A stretch of 64,000 bases of DNA from Streptococcus constellatus (GTDB lineage: Bacteria; Bacillota; Bacilli; Lactobacillales; Streptococcaceae), in contig NZ_CABHMZ010000013.1 of NCBI RefSeq assembly GCF_902167705.1, positions 34,323 to 98,322 on the forward strand. The letters run 5' to 3'. The notes under the pieces were generated by a model, which did not search any database, had not been told where the DNA came from, and saw only the letters and a list, made by a program, of their open reading frames with translations. Below, in pieces: positions 18,042 to 27,323 of the stretch (its first letter is position 1; the number at the start of each line of letters is the position of its first letter). The position numbers and the translations under genes were made by a program.

Positions 18042-19427
18042 ATGACGAAAGAACGAGATTATGCCTTTGGATTTCATGACGATGTGAAACCTTTGTTCTC
18101 GACAGGCAAAGGTTTGACAGAAGAGGTTGTTCGTGAAATTTCTGAAATTAAAAATGAGCCGCAATGGATGTTGGATTATCGCTTGCGTTCTTTAGAGTTG
18201 TTCCATAAATTGCCCATGCCTGATTTTGGACCAGATTTATCCGGCATACGATTTGATGATATTATCTATTATCAAAAATTAAGTGGGGATCGGGCTAGAA
18301 GTTGGGATGAAGTACCAGATGAAATAAAGAAAACCTTTGAGCGTCTGGGTATTCCTGAAGCAGAGCGTCAATTTTTGTCAGGAGCAGTTGCTCAGTATGA
18401 ATCTGAAGTAGTCTATCACAACATGAAAGAAGAATTTGCCAAGCAAGGCATTATCTTTACCGATACCGACACAGCAGTACAAGAATATCCGGATTTGGTA
18501 AAAAAATACTTTGGAACAGTCATTTCTAATGCAGAGCACAAGTTTTCCGCTTTGAACAGTGCTGTTTGGTCAGGTGGCACATTTATCTATGTTCCTAAAA
18601 ATGTTCAATGTCAGGTGCCAGTTCAGACCTATTTCCGTATCAATGGAGAAAATGCCGGTCAGTTTGAACGCTCGCTCATTATCGTAGAAGAGGGTGGCTC
18701 TATTCAATACATTGAGGGTTGCACAGCGCCTACTTATACGACCAATAGTCTTCATGCTGCAAATGTGGAAATTATTGTCAAAAAAGATGCTTTTTTCCGC
18801 TATACAACTATTCAAAACTGGTCAGACAATGTTTATAATCTGGTGACAGAGCGTGGAACGGTTGAAGAAGGCGGTACTTTGGAATGGATTGACGGAAATC
18901 TGGGTAGCAAGGTCAATATGAAATACCCTTGTAGCATTTTGAATGGCCGCAATGCAAGAACTTCTGTTCTTTCCATGTCCTTTGCTAATTATGGTCAGCA
19001 TTTGGATGCGGGTTGTAAAGTCTATCACAATGCGCCGAAGACTTCTAGCACATTGATTTCCAAGTCTGTTGCAAAAGACGGTGGTAAGACGGATTACCGC
19101 GGTCAAGTCCGTTTTGGCAAGAACAGTGCTGGTTCAAAGTCTCACATTGAGTGCGACACGATTCTTATGGATGGTGAGTCTAGCTCAGATACCATTCCAT
19201 TTAACGAAATTCACAATTCAAATGTTGCACTTGAACACGAAGCTAAGGTTTCTAAGGTTTCAGAAGACCAGCTTTATTACCTTATGAGCCGTGGTATTAG
19301 CGAAGAAGAAGCAACTGCCATGATTATCAATGGCTTTATGGAGCCAATTACCAAAGAACTCCCAATGGAGTACGCAGTCGAACTTAATCAGCTCATCAAT
19401 ATGAGTATGGAAGGTTCTGTAGGATAA
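18042..19427 (+). CDS. sufB: Fe-S cluster assembly protein SufB
   Basis: SufB (461 aa) is the scaffold half of the SufBC2D complex that builds Fe-S clusters. The family core is plain: [15 protein letters not shown] sequence, [37 protein letters not shown], the [12 protein letters not shown] and [19 protein letters not shown] segments with conserved Cys and His, and the terminal [13 protein letters not shown]. In streptococci sufB usually closes a sufCDSUB operon. Here it stands alone, with a promoter directly upstream and a terminator after it. Partner genes must lie elsewhere, or this is an additional copy. Confidence 0.95.
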   Translation: MTKERDYAFGFHDDVKPLFSTGKGLTEEVVREISEIKNEPQWMLDYRLRSLELFHKLPMPDFGPDLSGIRFDDIIYYQKLSGDRARSWDEVPDEIKKTFERLGIPEAERQFLSGAVAQYESEVVYHNMKEEFAKQGIIFTDTDTAVQEYPDLVKKYFGTVISNAEHKFSALNSAVWSGGTFIYVPKNVQCQVPVQTYFRINGENAGQFERSLIIVEEGGSIQYIEGCTAPTYTTNSLHAANVEIIVKKDAFFRYTTIQNWSDNVYNLVTERGTVEEGGTLEWIDGNLGSKVNMKYPCSILNGRNARTSVLSMSFANYGQHLDAGCKVYHNAPKTSSTLISKSVAKDGGKTDYRGQVRFGKNSAGSKSHIECDTILMDGESSSDTIPFNEIHNSNVALEHEAKVSKVSEDQLYYLMSRGISEEEATAMIINGFMEPITKELPMEYAVELNQLINMSMEGSVG

Positions 19428-19431
19428 AAGT

Positions 19432-19457
19432 AAAAACAGCCGCATGGCTGTTTTTTT
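19432..19457 (+). terminator. terminator after sufB
   Basis: AAAAACAGCC, GCAT loop, GGCTGTTTTTTT: a classic intrinsic terminator overlapping the end of the sufB transcript. Confidence 0.92.
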
Positions 19458-19483
19458 GTGTTTCTGATTGAAAGAAGAGAAAG

Positions 19484-19576
19484 AAAAAAGCACCGAATCG
19501 GTGCACGCTTTTGCAAGCTTGAGTACGGACAAAGCCTTATTTTAACTTGCTGTGTTGTTTCGAATGGTTCCAAAAC
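19484..19576 (-). ncRNA. tracrRNA: orphan type II-A CRISPR tracrRNA
   Basis: Read on the minus strand, this stretch has every part of a Streptococcus Cas9 tracrRNA in order. The anti-repeat (19541-19576) is complementary to the repeat end TTTCGAATGGTTCCAAAAC and is followed by AAGTTAAAATAAGGC. The nexus is GGCTTTGTCC (19527-19536). A small hairpin GCTT-GCAA-AAGC (19507-19518) follows. The terminator hairpin GCACCGATTCGGTGC (19490-19504) leads into six T residues. It closely resembles the S. thermophilus CRISPR3 and S. mutans forms. No cas9, cas1, cas2, csn2 or repeat-spacer array is present in the window. Its promoter is unclear: TTGAAA lies at 19606-19611, but only weak -10 candidates follow. 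Confidence 0.9.
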
Positions 19577-19595
19577 AAAATACACTTCATAAGAC

Positions 19596-19623
19596 TTGCA
19601 AAATTTTTCAATCGTGCTATAAT
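19596..19623 (+). promoter_or_regulatory. promoter of the thrS T-box transcript
   Basis: TTGCAA (19596-19601), 16 bases, TGC then TATAAT (19618-19623), an extended -10 promoter. It sits about 20 bases from the tracrRNA anti-repeat, so the two transcripts diverge from a very compact region. The TTGCAA box is self-complementary. Confidence 0.75.
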
Positions 19624-19629
19624 ACTCTT

Positions 19630-19838
19630 TAGAGACAAGTCAGTTAGTTCCTTTCTAGTAGAGAGTGCGTGGTTGCTGAAAACGCATAGAAAGTCTAATT
19701 TGATACTACTCGTTTGATTTTATGCAAACATAAAACGGTGGCTACGTTAGAGCCAATCAGAGGTGTCAACAAACTGTTTTGTTGTACATAAATGAAGGTG
19801 GAACCACGTTGCGACGTCCTTTTAGGATGTCGCTTTTT
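19630..19838 (+). promoter_or_regulatory. T-box riboswitch (threonyl-tRNA) with terminator
   Basis: The leader ends with the T-box sequence GAAGGTGGAACCACG (19794-19808), which pairs with the uncharged tRNA acceptor end. It is followed by a terminator hairpin GCGACGTCC/AGGATGTCGC plus T tract (19811-19838). Upstream lie the Stem I elements, including AGTAGAGA-type sequence at 19658-19665. ACT within GATACTACT (about 19702-19710) is a candidate threonine specifier codon, which I cannot confirm without folding. Linkage to thrS supports a threonine-responsive switch. Confidence 0.9.
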
Positions 19839-19862
19839 GTTTTGTCGGAAGGAGGCAGAGAT

Positions 19863-20652
19863 ATGCTCTATATGATTGGTGGATCGCCTTGCAGCGGGAA
19901 GTCAACGATCGCTTCCCTTCTTGCTCAGCAGTATAGGTTGCTTCATATCAAGCTAGATGATCTGGTAGACGAGATGATGGACCAAGCAAAAGCAAGCGCA
20001 AAGCCGATTTCCCTTCTGAGACAGGACAGAAGTCCGAATCAAATCTGGCTGAGAAGTCCAGAGGAGATAGCGGATGAGGAATGGCGTTTTTATGAGGAGA
20101 TTTTTCCTTATGTGACATCTTACTTGATAGAACATCAAGAGCAGCCACTCTTGCTGGAAGGAGCAGGGCTGTTGCCTCACTTGGTAAAGGGCCTTGAAGA
20201 ACCGGCAGTTTCCTATCTATGCCTGACTCCGGTAGCGGATTTTCAGAAAAAGCATTATCGGCAGAGAGAATGGGGAGCGGGACAGAACTTCTCTTGAAAA
20301 TTTTAAGTTCGTAGTCCCGCCCCCGCAAGGGCGATTAGGTGCTCTTCCGAGCTTTAAAAGCGAATGAAGAGCCCAATCGCCGACTGCGTTATTCGTTTAT
20401 TACTAAATAAGAGTAGAAGCAGAAACACTTTTTGCCTCAGCTTCATCCAATCCTGAGCAGGATTTTGAAAACGGGATGCAGCGGGACATTCTGTTTGCCC
20501 AACCGGTACGGAAGGAAGCCCAGAAATTAGGCTATCCCAGCCTCATAACAGATGGCAGTCGGTCAGAAAAGGAGACTGCAAAAGAGATTGCCAGGCTCTT
20601 AAAATTACCCCATACAAATACAATAGATATTAAAGGAGAAACATATGATTAA
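19863..20652 (+). pseudogene. P-loop kinase-like gene interrupted by a repeat element
   Basis: The gene starts at ATG 19863 after GGAAGGAGG and encodes MLYMIGGSPCSGKSTIASLLA, a Walker A P-loop of the small-molecule kinase type, then about 110 coherent residues to HYRQREW. At about 20272 a non-coding repeat interrupts it, and translation ends at 20297. The missing C-terminus is recognisable after the repeat, in another frame, from about 20440: ASSNPEQDFENGMQRD, then LITDGSRSEKETAKEIARLL, ending at TAA 20650-20652, which overlaps the thrS start. It is the first gene of the thrS T-box transcript. The natural substrate is unknown. Confidence 0.85.
20272..20436. repeat. intergenic-type repeat inserted in the kinase gene
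   Basis: About 165 bases starting GGGAGCGGGACAGAA. The inverted arm GTAGTCCCGCCCCCGC follows, then a second stem region with GGGCGATTAGGTGCTC/GAGCCCAATCGCC. The segment at 20296-20316 is the reverse complement, with one mismatch, of the motif at about 2417-2438. Boundaries are approximate because no target duplication is obvious. Confidence 0.7.
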
Positions 20653-22597
20653 GATTACTTTCCCAGATGGCGTTGTTCGTGAATACGAATCAGGCAGCAC
20701 AACTTTTGACATTGCCCAATCTATCAGTAATTCTTTGGCGAAGAAAGCCTTGGCTGGTAAATTTAACGGCAAATTGATTGACACAACTCGCCCTATCACA
20801 GAAGATGGTAGCATCGAAATCGTCACACCTGACCATGAAGATGCCCTGCCTATTTTGCGTCACTCAACAGCTCATCTCTTTGCCCAAGCGGCTCGTCGTC
20901 TCTTTCCAGACATTCACTTGGGTGTCGGTCCAGCTATTCAAGACGGATTTTACTATGATACGGACAATGCTGCAGGACAGATTTCCAACGAAGATCTGCC
21001 TCGTATCGAAGAAGAAATGAAGAAGATTGTCAAGGAGAATTTCCCGTCAATTCGCGAAGAAGTGACAAAAGACCAAGCACGAGAAATTTTCAAGAATGAT
21101 CCTTACAAGTTGGAATTGATTGAGGAGCATTCAGAAGATGAAGGAGGCCTTACGATCTACCGTCAAGGTGAATATGTGGACCTTTGCCGTGGACCTCACG
21201 TGCCATCAACTGGGCGCATTCAAATTTTCCATTTGTTAAATGTAGCGGGTGCTTACTGGCGTGGAAATAGTGACAATGCTATGATGCAACGGATTTATGG
21301 AACAGCTTGGTTTGATAAGAAAGACCTAAAAAACTATCTTCAAATGCGTGAAGAAGCGAAGGAACGTGATCACCGTAAGCTCGGTAAAGAGTTGGATCTT
21401 TTCATGATTTCTCCTGAAGTTGGGCAAGGTCTTCCATTCTGGCTTCCAGATGGTGCGACTATTCGTCGTATCGTAGAGCGCTATATTACAGACCGCGAAG
21501 TCAATGATGGCTACCAACACGTGTATACGCCACCGCTTGCAAGTGTAGAATTATACAAAACTTCTGGGCACTGGGAACATTATCAAGAAGATATGTTTCC
21601 GCCAATGGATATGGGAGACGGTGAACAATTTGTTCTTCGTCCGATGAATTGCCCACACCATATTGAGGTCTATAAAAACCATGTGCATTCTTATCGCGAG
21701 CTGCCAATTCGTATTGCAGAACTTGGTATGATGCACCGTTTTGAAAAATCAGGTGCGCTCTCAGGACTTCAACGTGTCCGTGAAATGACACTGAATGATT
21801 CTCACTTATTTGTCATGCCAGAGCAAATTCAAGAAGAATTTAAACATGTGCTGGATTTGATGATTGATGTTTACAAAGACTTCAATATCACAGATTATCG
21901 TTTCCGTCTGTCTTATCGTGACCCGAATGACAAACATAAATATTTTTATAATGATGAAATGTGGGAAAATGCTCAACGCATGTTAAAAGGAGCAATGGAT
22001 GACTTAGGTTTGGACTACTTTGAGGCAGAAGGTGAAGCTGCTTTCTACGGTCCTAAGTTGGATGTTCAAGTAAAAACGGCTCTCGGAAATGAAGAAACTC
22101 TTTCCACTATTCAATTGGACTTCTTGTTGCCAGAACGTTTCGACCTTCATTATGTCGGAGCAGACGGTGAAGAGCATCGTCCAGTCATGATTCACCGTGG
22201 TATTGTGTCTACTATGGAGCGCTTTATTGCTTACTTGATTGAAACTTACAAGGGTGCTTTCCCGACTTGGCTTGCTCCTCATCAAGTGACGGTCATTCCG
22301 ATTTCTAATGAAGCACATGCTGACTATGCTTGGAAAGTGGCGAAAGAACTGCGCAATCGTGGTGTCCGTGTGGATGTCGATGAGCGTAATGAAAAAATGC
22401 AATACAAGATTCGTCAAAGTCAAACCCACAAAGTTCCTTATCAATTGATTGTAGGAGACAAGGAACAAGCAGATGGTACAGTGAATGTCCGCCGTTATGG
22501 TCAAAAACAAACGCATACAGAAACAGTTGCAGAATTTGTAAATCATATTTTGGCAGATATTGCTAGAAAATCACGCTTAGATGATAGTGAAAACTAA
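20645..22597 (+). CDS. thrS: threonyl-tRNA synthetase
   Basis: ThrRS (650 aa) charges tRNA-Thr. The N-terminal TGS domain covers residues 1-62. The editing domain carries [16 protein letters not shown] (HxxxH). The class II catalytic core includes [11 protein letters not shown] (zinc cysteine), [20 protein letters not shown] and the [13 protein letters not shown] motif 3 region. The C-terminal anticodon-binding domain runs from [16 protein letters not shown] 20645 follows AAAGGAGAAAC. Expression is controlled by the threonine T-box upstream. Confidence 0.98.
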   Translation: MIKITFPDGVVREYESGSTTFDIAQSISNSLAKKALAGKFNGKLIDTTRPITEDGSIEIVTPDHEDALPILRHSTAHLFAQAARRLFPDIHLGVGPAIQDGFYYDTDNAAGQISNEDLPRIEEEMKKIVKENFPSIREEVTKDQAREIFKNDPYKLELIEEHSEDEGGLTIYRQGEYVDLCRGPHVPSTGRIQIFHLLNVAGAYWRGNSDNAMMQRIYGTAWFDKKDLKNYLQMREEAKERDHRKLGKELDLFMISPEVGQGLPFWLPDGATIRRIVERYITDREVNDGYQHVYTPPLASVELYKTSGHWEHYQEDMFPPMDMGDGEQFVLRPMNCPHHIEVYKNHVHSYRELPIRIAELGMMHRFEKSGALSGLQRVREMTLNDSHLFVMPEQIQEEFKHVLDLMIDVYKDFNITDYRFRLSYRDPNDKHKYFYNDEMWENAQRMLKGAMDDLGLDYFEAEGEAAFYGPKLDVQVKTALGNEETLSTIQLDFLLPERFDLHYVGADGEEHRPVMIHRGIVSTMERFIAYLIETYKGAFPTWLAPHQVTVIPISNEAHADYAWKVAKELRNRGVRVDVDERNEKMQYKIRQSQTHKVPYQLIVGDKEQADGTVNVRRYGQKQTHTETVAEFVNHILADIARKSRLDDSEN

Positions 22598-22616
22598 GCT
22601 AGAAAAGATGTATATT

Positions 22617-22667
22617 AAAAACTCTATCTCTAATTGGGAAAATCCCTTTTAGAAATAGAGTTTTTTT
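22617..22667 (+). terminator. terminator between thrS and the tetR fragment
   Basis: AAACTCTAT and ATAGAGTTTTTTT form the outer stem with an internal GGGA/TCCC pairing. With A residues on one side and T on the other it could act in both directions for the convergent genes. Confidence 0.85.
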
Positions 22668-22674
22668 CATTTTA

Positions 22675-23062
22675 TCATTGCCAAGCGTCATAATCAAATG
22701 TTTGTAAAATCGTATTCGTCATTTCTTCAGGTGTTTCTTTAGTGCCACTTGAAATCCAAAGTGAGATAATGCCCTCTACACTAGATAGAAAAACTTCAAG
22801 CGCATATTTTTCAGAAATGGTGAAATTTTCTTTTAAAAAGTGTTCGGTTTGAAGTTTGTGCTGCTCGTTAGTTACAATGCTAAGCATGAATTCACGGATT
22901 GTTTCACGGAAATTGAGGTAATGACTTTGAGAAACGGCATAAATCAAGTCATGGTTTTGTTGGAGATAACTTAGATTGGCAATGAGTAGGTCGCGCGTGT
23001 TTGCCGATTTTGTACCATAATACTCCTTAAATGAACACTCTGTTGATGATTGATGATTGCCT
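22675..23062 (-). pseudogene. TetR-family regulator lacking its DNA-binding domain
   Basis: The minus-strand frame reads FKEYYGTKSANTRDLLIAN then LSYLQQNHDLIYAVSQ and ends with ILQTFDYDAWQ at 22675. This is the ligand-binding half of a TetR protein, in the position that normally follows the helix-turn-helix. No ATG starts it: an in-frame TAG lies at 23074-23076 and the only start-like codon is a TTG at 22947 with no ribosome-binding site. About 50 N-terminal residues are missing. It sits divergent to an ABC exporter operon that such a protein would be expected to repress. Confidence 0.75.
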
Positions 23063-23085
23063 TTATGGTAAGTCTATTTTATAAT
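23057..23085 (+). promoter_or_regulatory. promoter of the ABC exporter operon
   Basis: TTGCCT (23057-23062), 17 bases, TATAAT (23080-23085), about 66 bases before the ATPase start and next to the broken tetR end. Confidence 0.65.
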
Positions 23086-23151
23086 AAAGATAGGATTCAA
23101 TCAACAGCTTGTTTATTTTATTGGACATGGAAACTGAAAGAGGAAAAGACG

Positions 23152-23853
23152 ATGGCTTATATTGAAATGAAGCATAGTTACAAACGGTATCAAATGGGAG
23201 ACACAGAAATCATTGCCAATAATGACATCTCTTTTGACATCGAAAAAGGAGAATTGGTCATCATTCTTGGAGCTTCTGGTGCTGGAAAATCAACGATTTT
23301 GAACATTCTTGGTGGGATGGATAACAACGACGAGGGAGATGTGCTGATTGATGGGCAAAATATAGCGCATTACAACGCTCATCAACTGACAGACTATCGG
23401 AGAAAAGATGTTGGCTTTGTCTTTCAATTTTATAATTTAGTTCCCAATCTAACGGCGCTAGAAAATGTTGAGCTAGCTTCAGAAATTGTTCAAGATGCGC
23501 AGGACGCAGCAGAGGCGTTAGCAGCAGTTGGTTTGGGAAATCGGCTGCATAATTTTCCTGCTCAACTATCTGGCGGCGAGCAGCAACGGGTTTCCATTGC
23601 GCGTGCCGTGGCAAAAAATCCCAAAATTTTGCTTTGTGATGAACCAACAGGCGCACTGGACTATAAAACAGGTAAGCAAGTGCTGCAAATCCTTCAAGAT
23701 ATGTCGCGAAAGCAAGGTGCGACAGTGATTATCGTGACTCATAATGGTGCGTTAGCTCCGATTGCAGACCGCGTGATTCACATGCACGATGCACGGATTC
23801 AGTCTGTCACTTTGAATGAACATCCTCAAGATATTGCAAGTCTAGAGTATTAG
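23152..23853 (+). CDS. ABC transporter ATP-binding protein (MacB/LolD type)
   Basis: A 233-residue ATPase of the type that partners FtsX-like permeases. Walker A is GASGAGKST, the Q-loop is FVFQFYNL, the signature is LSGGEQQR, Walker B is [12 protein letters not shown], and the H-loop is IIVTHN. ATG 23152 follows GAAAGAGGAAA; the frame extension to 23050 crosses the promoter and is rejected. The permease gene starts 14 bases after its stop. Substrate unknown. Confidence 0.93.
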   Translation: MAYIEMKHSYKRYQMGDTEIIANNDISFDIEKGELVIILGASGAGKSTILNILGGMDNNDEGDVLIDGQNIAHYNAHQLTDYRRKDVGFVFQFYNLVPNLTALENVELASEIVQDAQDAAEALAAVGLGNRLHNFPAQLSGGEQQRVSIARAVAKNPKILLCDEPTGALDYKTGKQVLQILQDMSRKQGATVIIVTHNGALAPIADRVIHMHDARIQSVTLNEHPQDIASLEY

Positions 23854-23867
23854 TGAGGAGTGGTGAT

Positions 23868-26800
23868 ATGAAAAAATCCATTCTAAATAAGGACATCTGG
23901 CTCTCTTTTCGTCAATCCAAAGGACGCTTCCTATCTATTATGTTTTTGATGATGTTAGGTTCTTTTGCACTAGTGGGACTGAAAGCAGCTAGTCCAGACA
24001 TTGAAAATTCAGCCAATCGTTATCTTTCACAGATGAAAATGATGGATTTGGCAGTGATGTCAGACTATGGTATCAGCAAAGTTGACCAAAAAGAACTTAA
24101 TGGAATTCCAAATGCACAGATAGAATATGGTTATTTTACAGATACGGTGATTGGAGATAGTTCAACTTCTGTTCGAGTTTTTTCTCAGACAAATAAAATT
24201 TCTAAGTTCAAGCTTGTCTCAGGGCAGTTTCCAAGCAAGGAAAATCAGGTAGCTTTGGCTAGTTTTTATCAAGGAAAATACAAGATTGGCGATAGCATTA
24301 CTTTAAATGAAGAAGGAACCAATGATTATGCTTTGAAGCAGCATACCTTTACGGTGACGGGATTCGTCAATTCAAGTGAATTGGCTTCGACGATTTCTCT
24401 TGGCAATTCTAACTCGGGGAGTGGTACCTTGTCTGCTTATGCAGTAGTGACGCCAAAAACGTTTCAAAGTTCAGTCTATACAGTTGCTCGTTTGAGGTAT
24501 GATGATTTAAAATCATTCAATTCTTTTGGAGACTCCTATCGAAAAAAGGTAAAACAGCATGAAAATGAGCTGGAAAAGCTAGTGGCCGATAATGGAAAAA
24601 ATCGTTTATCAGAGATAAAAGTCCAAGCACAGGCAAAAATTGCGGACGGCGAAGCAAACATTCAAACTTCTCAACAAGCATTGGAAGACGCCCAACGGCA
24701 ATTAAGGACTGCGCAGGGTCAAATTGATCAAAAAAGAGCAGATTTAGAGCTTGCTCAAGGTCAATTAGCTGAAAAAGAAAGTTTACTTGTGCAAGGAGCC
24801 ACTCAAATTGCACAGGCTGAACAAACTTTAGCAAGCTCGAAAGAAAAATTAGATACAGCCGCCGCTCAACTGTCTTCAGGTTGGGCACAATTGAACCAAA
24901 CGAAAATCCAATTAGATCTGGCAGCTAGTCAGTTATCTGCTGCAAAAGAAAATCTAGCAAACGGTCAAGCTACATTAGCTACTGCGCAGGCAGAATTGGA
25001 AAAAGGTCAAACGCAGCTTGCAGCTGCAAAAACTGATTTGCAGACAAAAATAGCTGTGCTACAAGCACAAGGAATTGATCCAACAACAGTGCCTGAAATT
25101 GTTGCAGCACAAACTCAACTAGCACAAGAAGAAGCAAAATTAAATCTTGCACGCGCAGAACTGGAGGAAAAGCAGGCTGAATTTCAAACTGGACTGGCAC
25201 AGTACAAAAGCCAAGAAGCGCTTTATCAAGCAGGACTTGCCCAATACCAATCTGCGGCTGAGACATTGAATGCGAAACAAGCTGAATATGATGCAGGCTT
25301 GGCTGCATATCAAAGTGGTCAAGCAACCTTAAGAAATAAACAAGCCGAGTACCAAGCAGGTCAAGACCAATTGGCGCAAGCAAAACAACAAATCGCAGAG
25401 GGTCAGACGCAATTAAACCAAGCTCAGGCGACATTGAACGATAAAAAAACTGAATACGAAAAGCAAAAGAAAGATGCTGAAACAAAAATAAAAAATGGGC
25501 AAGCAGACATTCAAAAGGCAAAAGATGAAGTAGCTGGCTTGTTTGTACCAACCTACCGCGTGTATACACGTCGGACATTTCCAGGAGCTGATGAGTACAC
25601 AACAACGGCAAATCGTGCTTATGGAATCTCAGCTGTAGGGAATGCTTTTCCGATTGTATTGTATCTGGTAGCGGCCCTTGTAACAGTAACGACGATGACG
25701 CGTTTTGTCAGTGAAGAACGCACAAATGCTGGCGTTTTAAAAGCTTTGGGTTATCGGAATCAAGATGTCGTTAAGAAATTTGTCATTTATGGCTTGGTTT
25801 CAAGTTTGTTAGGTACAGTAATGGGAAGTTTGTTAGGTACTTATTTCTTACCGTACATCTTAGGGAAAACGATTTTTAAGACATCAACTTATCCAGCATT
25901 GCGATTAGACTTTTATTGGGAAATCAGTCTCATTGCTCTTGTGTGCTCGGTCTTGTGTGGCGTTGCACCAGCCCTTTATATTGCCCACAAAGAGTTGAAA
26001 GAAAAACCGTCTCAATTATTGTTACCCAAGGCACCTACTAAAGGCTCAAAAATCTTGTTAGAGCGGATTGACTTCATCTGGCGTCGCCTTAGTTTCACGC
26101 AAAAAGTAACAGCTCGAAATATCTTTCGTTACAAGCAAAGAATGCTGATGACTATTTTTGGTGTGGCAGGCTCCGTCGCCCTCTTATTTGCTGGTCTGGG
26201 GATGTCTTCTTCCATGGAAGGTATGGGAAGTCGGCAGTATGGAGAAATTATCAAATACGATGCGGTCATTTCGCAAAAATATCATCTCAAATCGGACGAG
26301 CAAGCAGCAATCAATCATTTATTAGCAGATAAAAAAATAGCTAAAAAGCACGGCATTTATCAGGAAACATTTACCAAAAAAATCAAGGGTGCTAAAGATG
26401 AACAATCTCTTGCGTTATTTGTGACAACAGGCAAGGATTTTCATCATTTTATGGAACTCTACGACAGCCGAAGCAAAGCGAAGTTGAAGCTGTCTTCGCA
26501 TGGAGCAGTCATTTCTCAGAAATTAGCAACTATTATGAGCATTTCTGTCGGGGATACTTTTGAGGTGACATCTGACGAGGGGAAACGCTATAAAATCAAA
26601 GTTTCTGGTATCGCTGAAATGTATGCAGGGCATTTTATCTTTATGAACCAGGGCTATTATCAAACGGTATTTGCTCGCAAATTCCAAGAAAATGCTTATC
26701 TGATAAAATTGAAAGATCCCTCTAGTAAAAATATACAAGATACCGCAGCAGCCTTCATGAAATTAACAGGCGTGCGAGCAGTCGTACAAAATACGGGTAT

Positions 26801-27233
26801 TTTGGAACAAATTGATGTCATTGTCAAATCTCTTGGCTTTGTGATGCAGATTTTAACCTTTGCCTCTATTTTACTAGCCATTGTGATTCTTTATAATTTG
26901 ATGAACATCAATGTTGCAGAGCGGATTCGAGAATTATCAACGATTAAAGTATTGGGATTTCATAATAAAGAAGTCACGCTTTATATTTATCGAGAGACCA
27001 TTCTTTTGTCTGTTATTGGTATTATTGTAGGCTTGTTTTTGGGGAATATCTTACATCGCTCCCTTTTAGAGACGATTGCTCCAGATGCCTTTCTTCTCAA
27101 TCCGACAGTATCGGTGTTTGTATATCTTGTACCAGTCTTTTCTATCATCATGATTTTGATTGTCTTAGGCTTTATGGTCAATGCAATTCTGAGACGTATT
27201 GACATGTTGGAAGCGTTGAAGTCGGTAGATTGA
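23868..27233 (+). CDS. large FtsX-family ABC permease with coiled-coil insert
   Basis: A 1121-residue membrane protein with one N-terminal helix (FLSIMFLMMLGSFALVGLKA). A long extracellular region follows, whose residues of about 235-555 are a glutamine/alanine-rich coiled coil with recurring AQAELEKGQ and YQAGLAQYQ units. Then come two FtsX permease blocks, the first around AFPIVLYLVAALVTVTTMTRF and the second near the C-terminus (ILTFASILLAIVILYNLM). ATG 23868 follows GAGGAG. Large streptococcal permeases of this build are usually annotated as efflux or surface-remodelling exporters; the cargo is unknown. A hairpin terminator follows. Confidence 0.9.
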   Translation: MKKSILNKDIWLSFRQSKGRFLSIMFLMMLGSFALVGLKAASPDIENSANRYLSQMKMMDLAVMSDYGISKVDQKELNGIPNAQIEYGYFTDTVIGDSSTSVRVFSQTNKISKFKLVSGQFPSKENQVALASFYQGKYKIGDSITLNEEGTNDYALKQHTFTVTGFVNSSELASTISLGNSNSGSGTLSAYAVVTPKTFQSSVYTVARLRYDDLKSFNSFGDSYRKKVKQHENELEKLVADNGKNRLSEIKVQAQAKIADGEANIQTSQQALEDAQRQLRTAQGQIDQKRADLELAQGQLAEKESLLVQGATQIAQAEQTLASSKEKLDTAAAQLSSGWAQLNQTKIQLDLAASQLSAAKENLANGQATLATAQAELEKGQTQLAAAKTDLQTKIAVLQAQGIDPTTVPEIVAAQTQLAQEEAKLNLARAELEEKQAEFQTGLAQYKSQEALYQAGLAQYQSAAETLNAKQAEYDAGLAAYQSGQATLRNKQAEYQAGQDQLAQAKQQIAEGQTQLNQAQATLNDKKTEYEKQKKDAETKIKNGQADIQKAKDEVAGLFVPTYRVYTRRTFPGADEYTTTANRAYGISAVGNAFPIVLYLVAALVTVTTMTRFVSEERTNAGVLKALGYRNQDVVKKFVIYGLVSSLLGTVMGSLLGTYFLPYILGKTIFKTSTYPALRLDFYWEISLIALVCSVLCGVAPALYIAHKELKEKPSQLLLPKAPTKGSKILLERIDFIWRRLSFTQKVTARNIFRYKQRMLMTIFGVAGSVALLFAGLGMSSSMEGMGSRQYGEIIKYDAVISQKYHLKSDEQAAINHLLADKKIAKKHGIYQETFTKKIKGAKDEQSLALFVTTGKDFHHFMELYDSRSKAKLKLSSHGAVISQKLATIMSISVGDTFEVTSDEGKRYKIKVSGIAEMYAGHFIFMNQGYYQTVFARKFQENAYLIKLKDPSSKNIQDTAAAFMKLTGVRAVVQNTGILEQIDVIVKSLGFVMQILTFASILLAIVILYNLMNINVAERIRELSTIKVLGFHNKEVTLYIYRETILLSVIGIIVGLFLGNILHRSLLETIAPDAFLLNPTVSVFVYLVPVFSIIMILIVLGFMVNAILRRIDMLEALKSVD

Positions 27234-27242
27234 TGAGGCAGT

Positions 27243-27278
27243 AAAACTTTCACTCAAACTTGGGAGTGGAAGTTTTTT
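27243..27278 (+). terminator. terminator after the ABC permease
   Basis: AAAACTTTCACTC and GAGTGGAAGTTTTTT pair with one mismatch and end in T residues. Confidence 0.85.
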
Positions 27279-27323
27279 CTTGGTTTGTTATAATATTTTA
27301 TAAAGGACAGATGAAACGGTACA

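Noticed and set aside
19549..19576. A plus-strand match to the 3' part of a type II-A CRISPR repeat
   Set aside because: It occurs once, with no spacers or second repeat, and the flanking nexus and terminator show it is the tracrRNA anti-repeat, not an array.
24979..25611. A 210-codon open frame on the minus strand inside the ABC permease gene
   Set aside because: It is a shadow of the repetitive Gln/Ala coiled-coil coding sequence, with no ribosome-binding site or family signature.
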